From NCBI GenBank assembly GCA_038143535.1, contig JAYQMD010000001.1, forward strand, positions 1,116,001 through 1,180,000: 64,000 bases of DNA, in the 5' to 3' direction. Under the pieces are notes generated by a model. The model was not told the origin of the DNA, searched no databases, and was given only the letters and a program-made list of their open reading frames with translations. The DNA is from UBA7446 sp038143535. Lineage in GTDB: Bacteria; Bacteroidota; Bacteroidia; Flavobacteriales; Flavobacteriaceae. How positions within the stretch are numbered: the first letter of the stretch is position 1; every line of letters begins with the position of its first letter. This document shows positions 62,904-64,000 of this stretch, piece after piece. The translations under genes were made by a program, and so were the position numbers.

Positions 62904-64000
62904 GTGAAAAAGAAAATCTTGTTATTGATAGGGTTGTTGCTGGTGGTTTCCTGTGTTACTTCTACATCGGTAAACGACAATACAAAAGCGCAAGACGACA
63001 AGGCCCTACAAAAGCAAGCATTAAAGGAGCGTATTCAACGCAGGATGGCGGCGCAAAACCGCATCATTGACAGCCTTATCAGGGTCAAAGACCCCAGACT
63101 AAAAAAAGATAAAGACGGAAACTTCATCAGACCCAATGGTATTTCACCAAGCGGCAAACCACTTTATTACGAATTCTATCACGGACGCTCACACCGAAAA
63201 GCCATCAAAGCGGATGTCGTGGGAACAGGAGGTCGCGCAGGCTATAACCTCAATGGTGCTGGGATACATATCGGAGTTTGGGATGCAGGGCATATTTTTG
63301 CAGCACATGATGAGTTTACGGGGGGGGCATACGCTTTGGGGCCAAGCTTAAGCATTGAAATTTCAGACGCAGACGAAGCAGATATTTGGAATAGCCACCC
63401 TACTTCAGTAACCTCCATAATGGTGGCTAAGGGACTTTTTCATCAGGACAACTACGACATGACAGGCATAGCGCCTGGGGCAGCCAAAATATACAGCTAT
63501 GACTGGGACAATGACCTGTTTGAAATTCTTGAGCAATTGCAATTACGTGCAAATCCAGACTTCATTTTATCTAATCACTCATATGGGTATCCCCTAGTGG
63601 ATGACACTAATGAAATTATTCCAAATCAATACATTGGCGATTACAGCGACTGGAGTGCTCTGTTGGATGAAATCGCTTACCTCTACCCCACTTATTTACA
63701 CGTCTTGGCTGCGGGTAACGATGGGCGTGAATCCTACCCCGAGCAGCAAGTAACAGGGTTGGATCAACTAACAGGTTCCACGACGGCTAAAAACGTATTA
63801 ACTGTTGGGAGTTTTTCCATGAACGACACGGGGACAAGTAAAGGGGCAACGGATTTTAGCAGTGCAGGGCCTACTAACGATTTTCGCATCAAACCCGAAG
63901 TTTGCGGCCCAGGTGAAAACCTAGGAGTTGCTTCTTGGGCTGGAGATGAACCATCAGCTACAGATCGATACCATGCAAGTAGCGGTACTTCGTTTGCATC
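62904..64000 (+). CDS. S8 subtilisin-like serine protease, lipoprotein (partial)
   Basis: An open frame from a GTG at 62904 runs off the right edge (365 full codons). The N-terminus is a lipoprotein signal: KKK, a hydrophobic run, then lipobox VVSC with Cys17. The subtilisin fold follows: catalytic Asp127 in GVWDAGH, His165 in NSHPTSV (a non-standard motif in place of HGTHV), the oxyanion Asn272 in LAAGNDG, and the catalytic Ser363 in SSGTSFA at the edge. A prodomain-like helical stretch (residues 30-65) precedes it. A G8 run at 63320-63327 stays in frame. It is probably anchored to the cell surface for protein degradation. Confidence 0.85.
   Translation, partial: MKKKILLLIGLLLVVSCVTSTSVNDNTKAQDDKALQKQALKERIQRRMAAQNRIIDSLIRVKDPRLKKDKDGNFIRPNGISPSGKPLYYEFYHGRSHRKAIKADVVGTGGRAGYNLNGAGIHIGVWDAGHIFAAHDEFTGGAYALGPSLSIEISDADEADIWNSHPTSVTSIMVAKGLFHQDNYDMTGIAPGAAKIYSYDWDNDLFEILEQLQLRANPDFILSNHSYGYPLVDDTNEIIPNQYIGDYSDWSALLDEIAYLYPTYLHVLAAGNDGRESYPEQQVTGLDQLTGSTTAKNVLTVGSFSMNDTGTSKGATDFSSAGPTNDFRIKPEVCGPGENLGVASWAGDEPSATDRYHASSGTSFA

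Noticed and set aside
63320..63327. G8 run as another frameshift in the S8 protease
   Set aside because: The frame before and after the run is the same and reaches all catalytic motifs.

Overview
The window looks like a chromosomal segment of a marine member of the Bacteroidota, most likely class Flavobacteriia. The evidence is a green-type proteorhodopsin with a divergent blh gene for retinal synthesis, a complete menaquinone cluster, promoters of the Bacteroidota type (-33 TTG and -7 TAnnTTTG), almost no Shine-Dalgarno sequences, a str/S10/spc/alpha ribosomal cluster without tuf, and lineage-typical families (DUF4199, DUF5362-like, GlmU-like protein, truncated MenE, S8 and M28 exoproteases). 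I saw no rRNA, tRNA, CRISPR array, insertion sequence or prophage. No gene-free stretch exceeds 300 bases once rpmE2, rpsJ and the edge protease are counted.

Layout. 1-10.3 kb: housekeeping genes (alpha/beta hydrolase, GNAT-like protein, mtaB, GlmU-like protein, rpmE2), then a forward run of DUF4199, a GT2 glycosyltransferase, a phosphosugar mutase, an MsbA-like exporter and an RsmB-type methyltransferase. 10.4-14 kb: purL. 14-22 kb: fatty-acid oxidation (acyl-CoA ligase, MarR regulator behind a perfect palindrome, then fadN-fadA-fadE in the same order as Bacillus subtilis fadNAE). 21.7-24.6 kb: M28 peptidase, DUF5362-like membrane protein, PLP-dependent cysteine synthase/cystathionine beta-synthase. 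24.7-29.3 kb, reverse: LolC/E-like permease, YkgJ-type protein, queE, folD, ffh. 29.3-31 kb: the phototrophy pair blh and proteorhodopsin. 31-38.9 kb: argS, an unknown gene, and a reverse operon carA-eno-gltA-DDAH-ctlX. 38.9-55.8 kb: the whole ribosomal supercluster on the reverse strand, from one strong promoter at 55.8 kb to a terminator at 38.9 kb. 56-62.7 kb: menaquinone operon menF-D-B-A-C-E. 62.9 kb to the end: a lipoprotein S8 protease that runs off the window.

Two themes stand out. First, the sequence as given carries at least nine reading-frame lesions: rpmE2, fadA, M28 peptidase, DUF5362-like gene, the DDAH start, rpsJ, menD twice, and menC. Most are single-base losses, and three are a G5 run where the frame needs G6. 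Because essential ribosomal genes are hit, I read most as sequencing or assembly errors rather than gene decay. Second, four genes have a perfect TAnnTTTG box exactly four bases before the start codon, which suggests leaderless transcripts. The nearest things to a new system are the shared palindromic promoter region between blh and proteorhodopsin and the 26-bp palindrome at marR.
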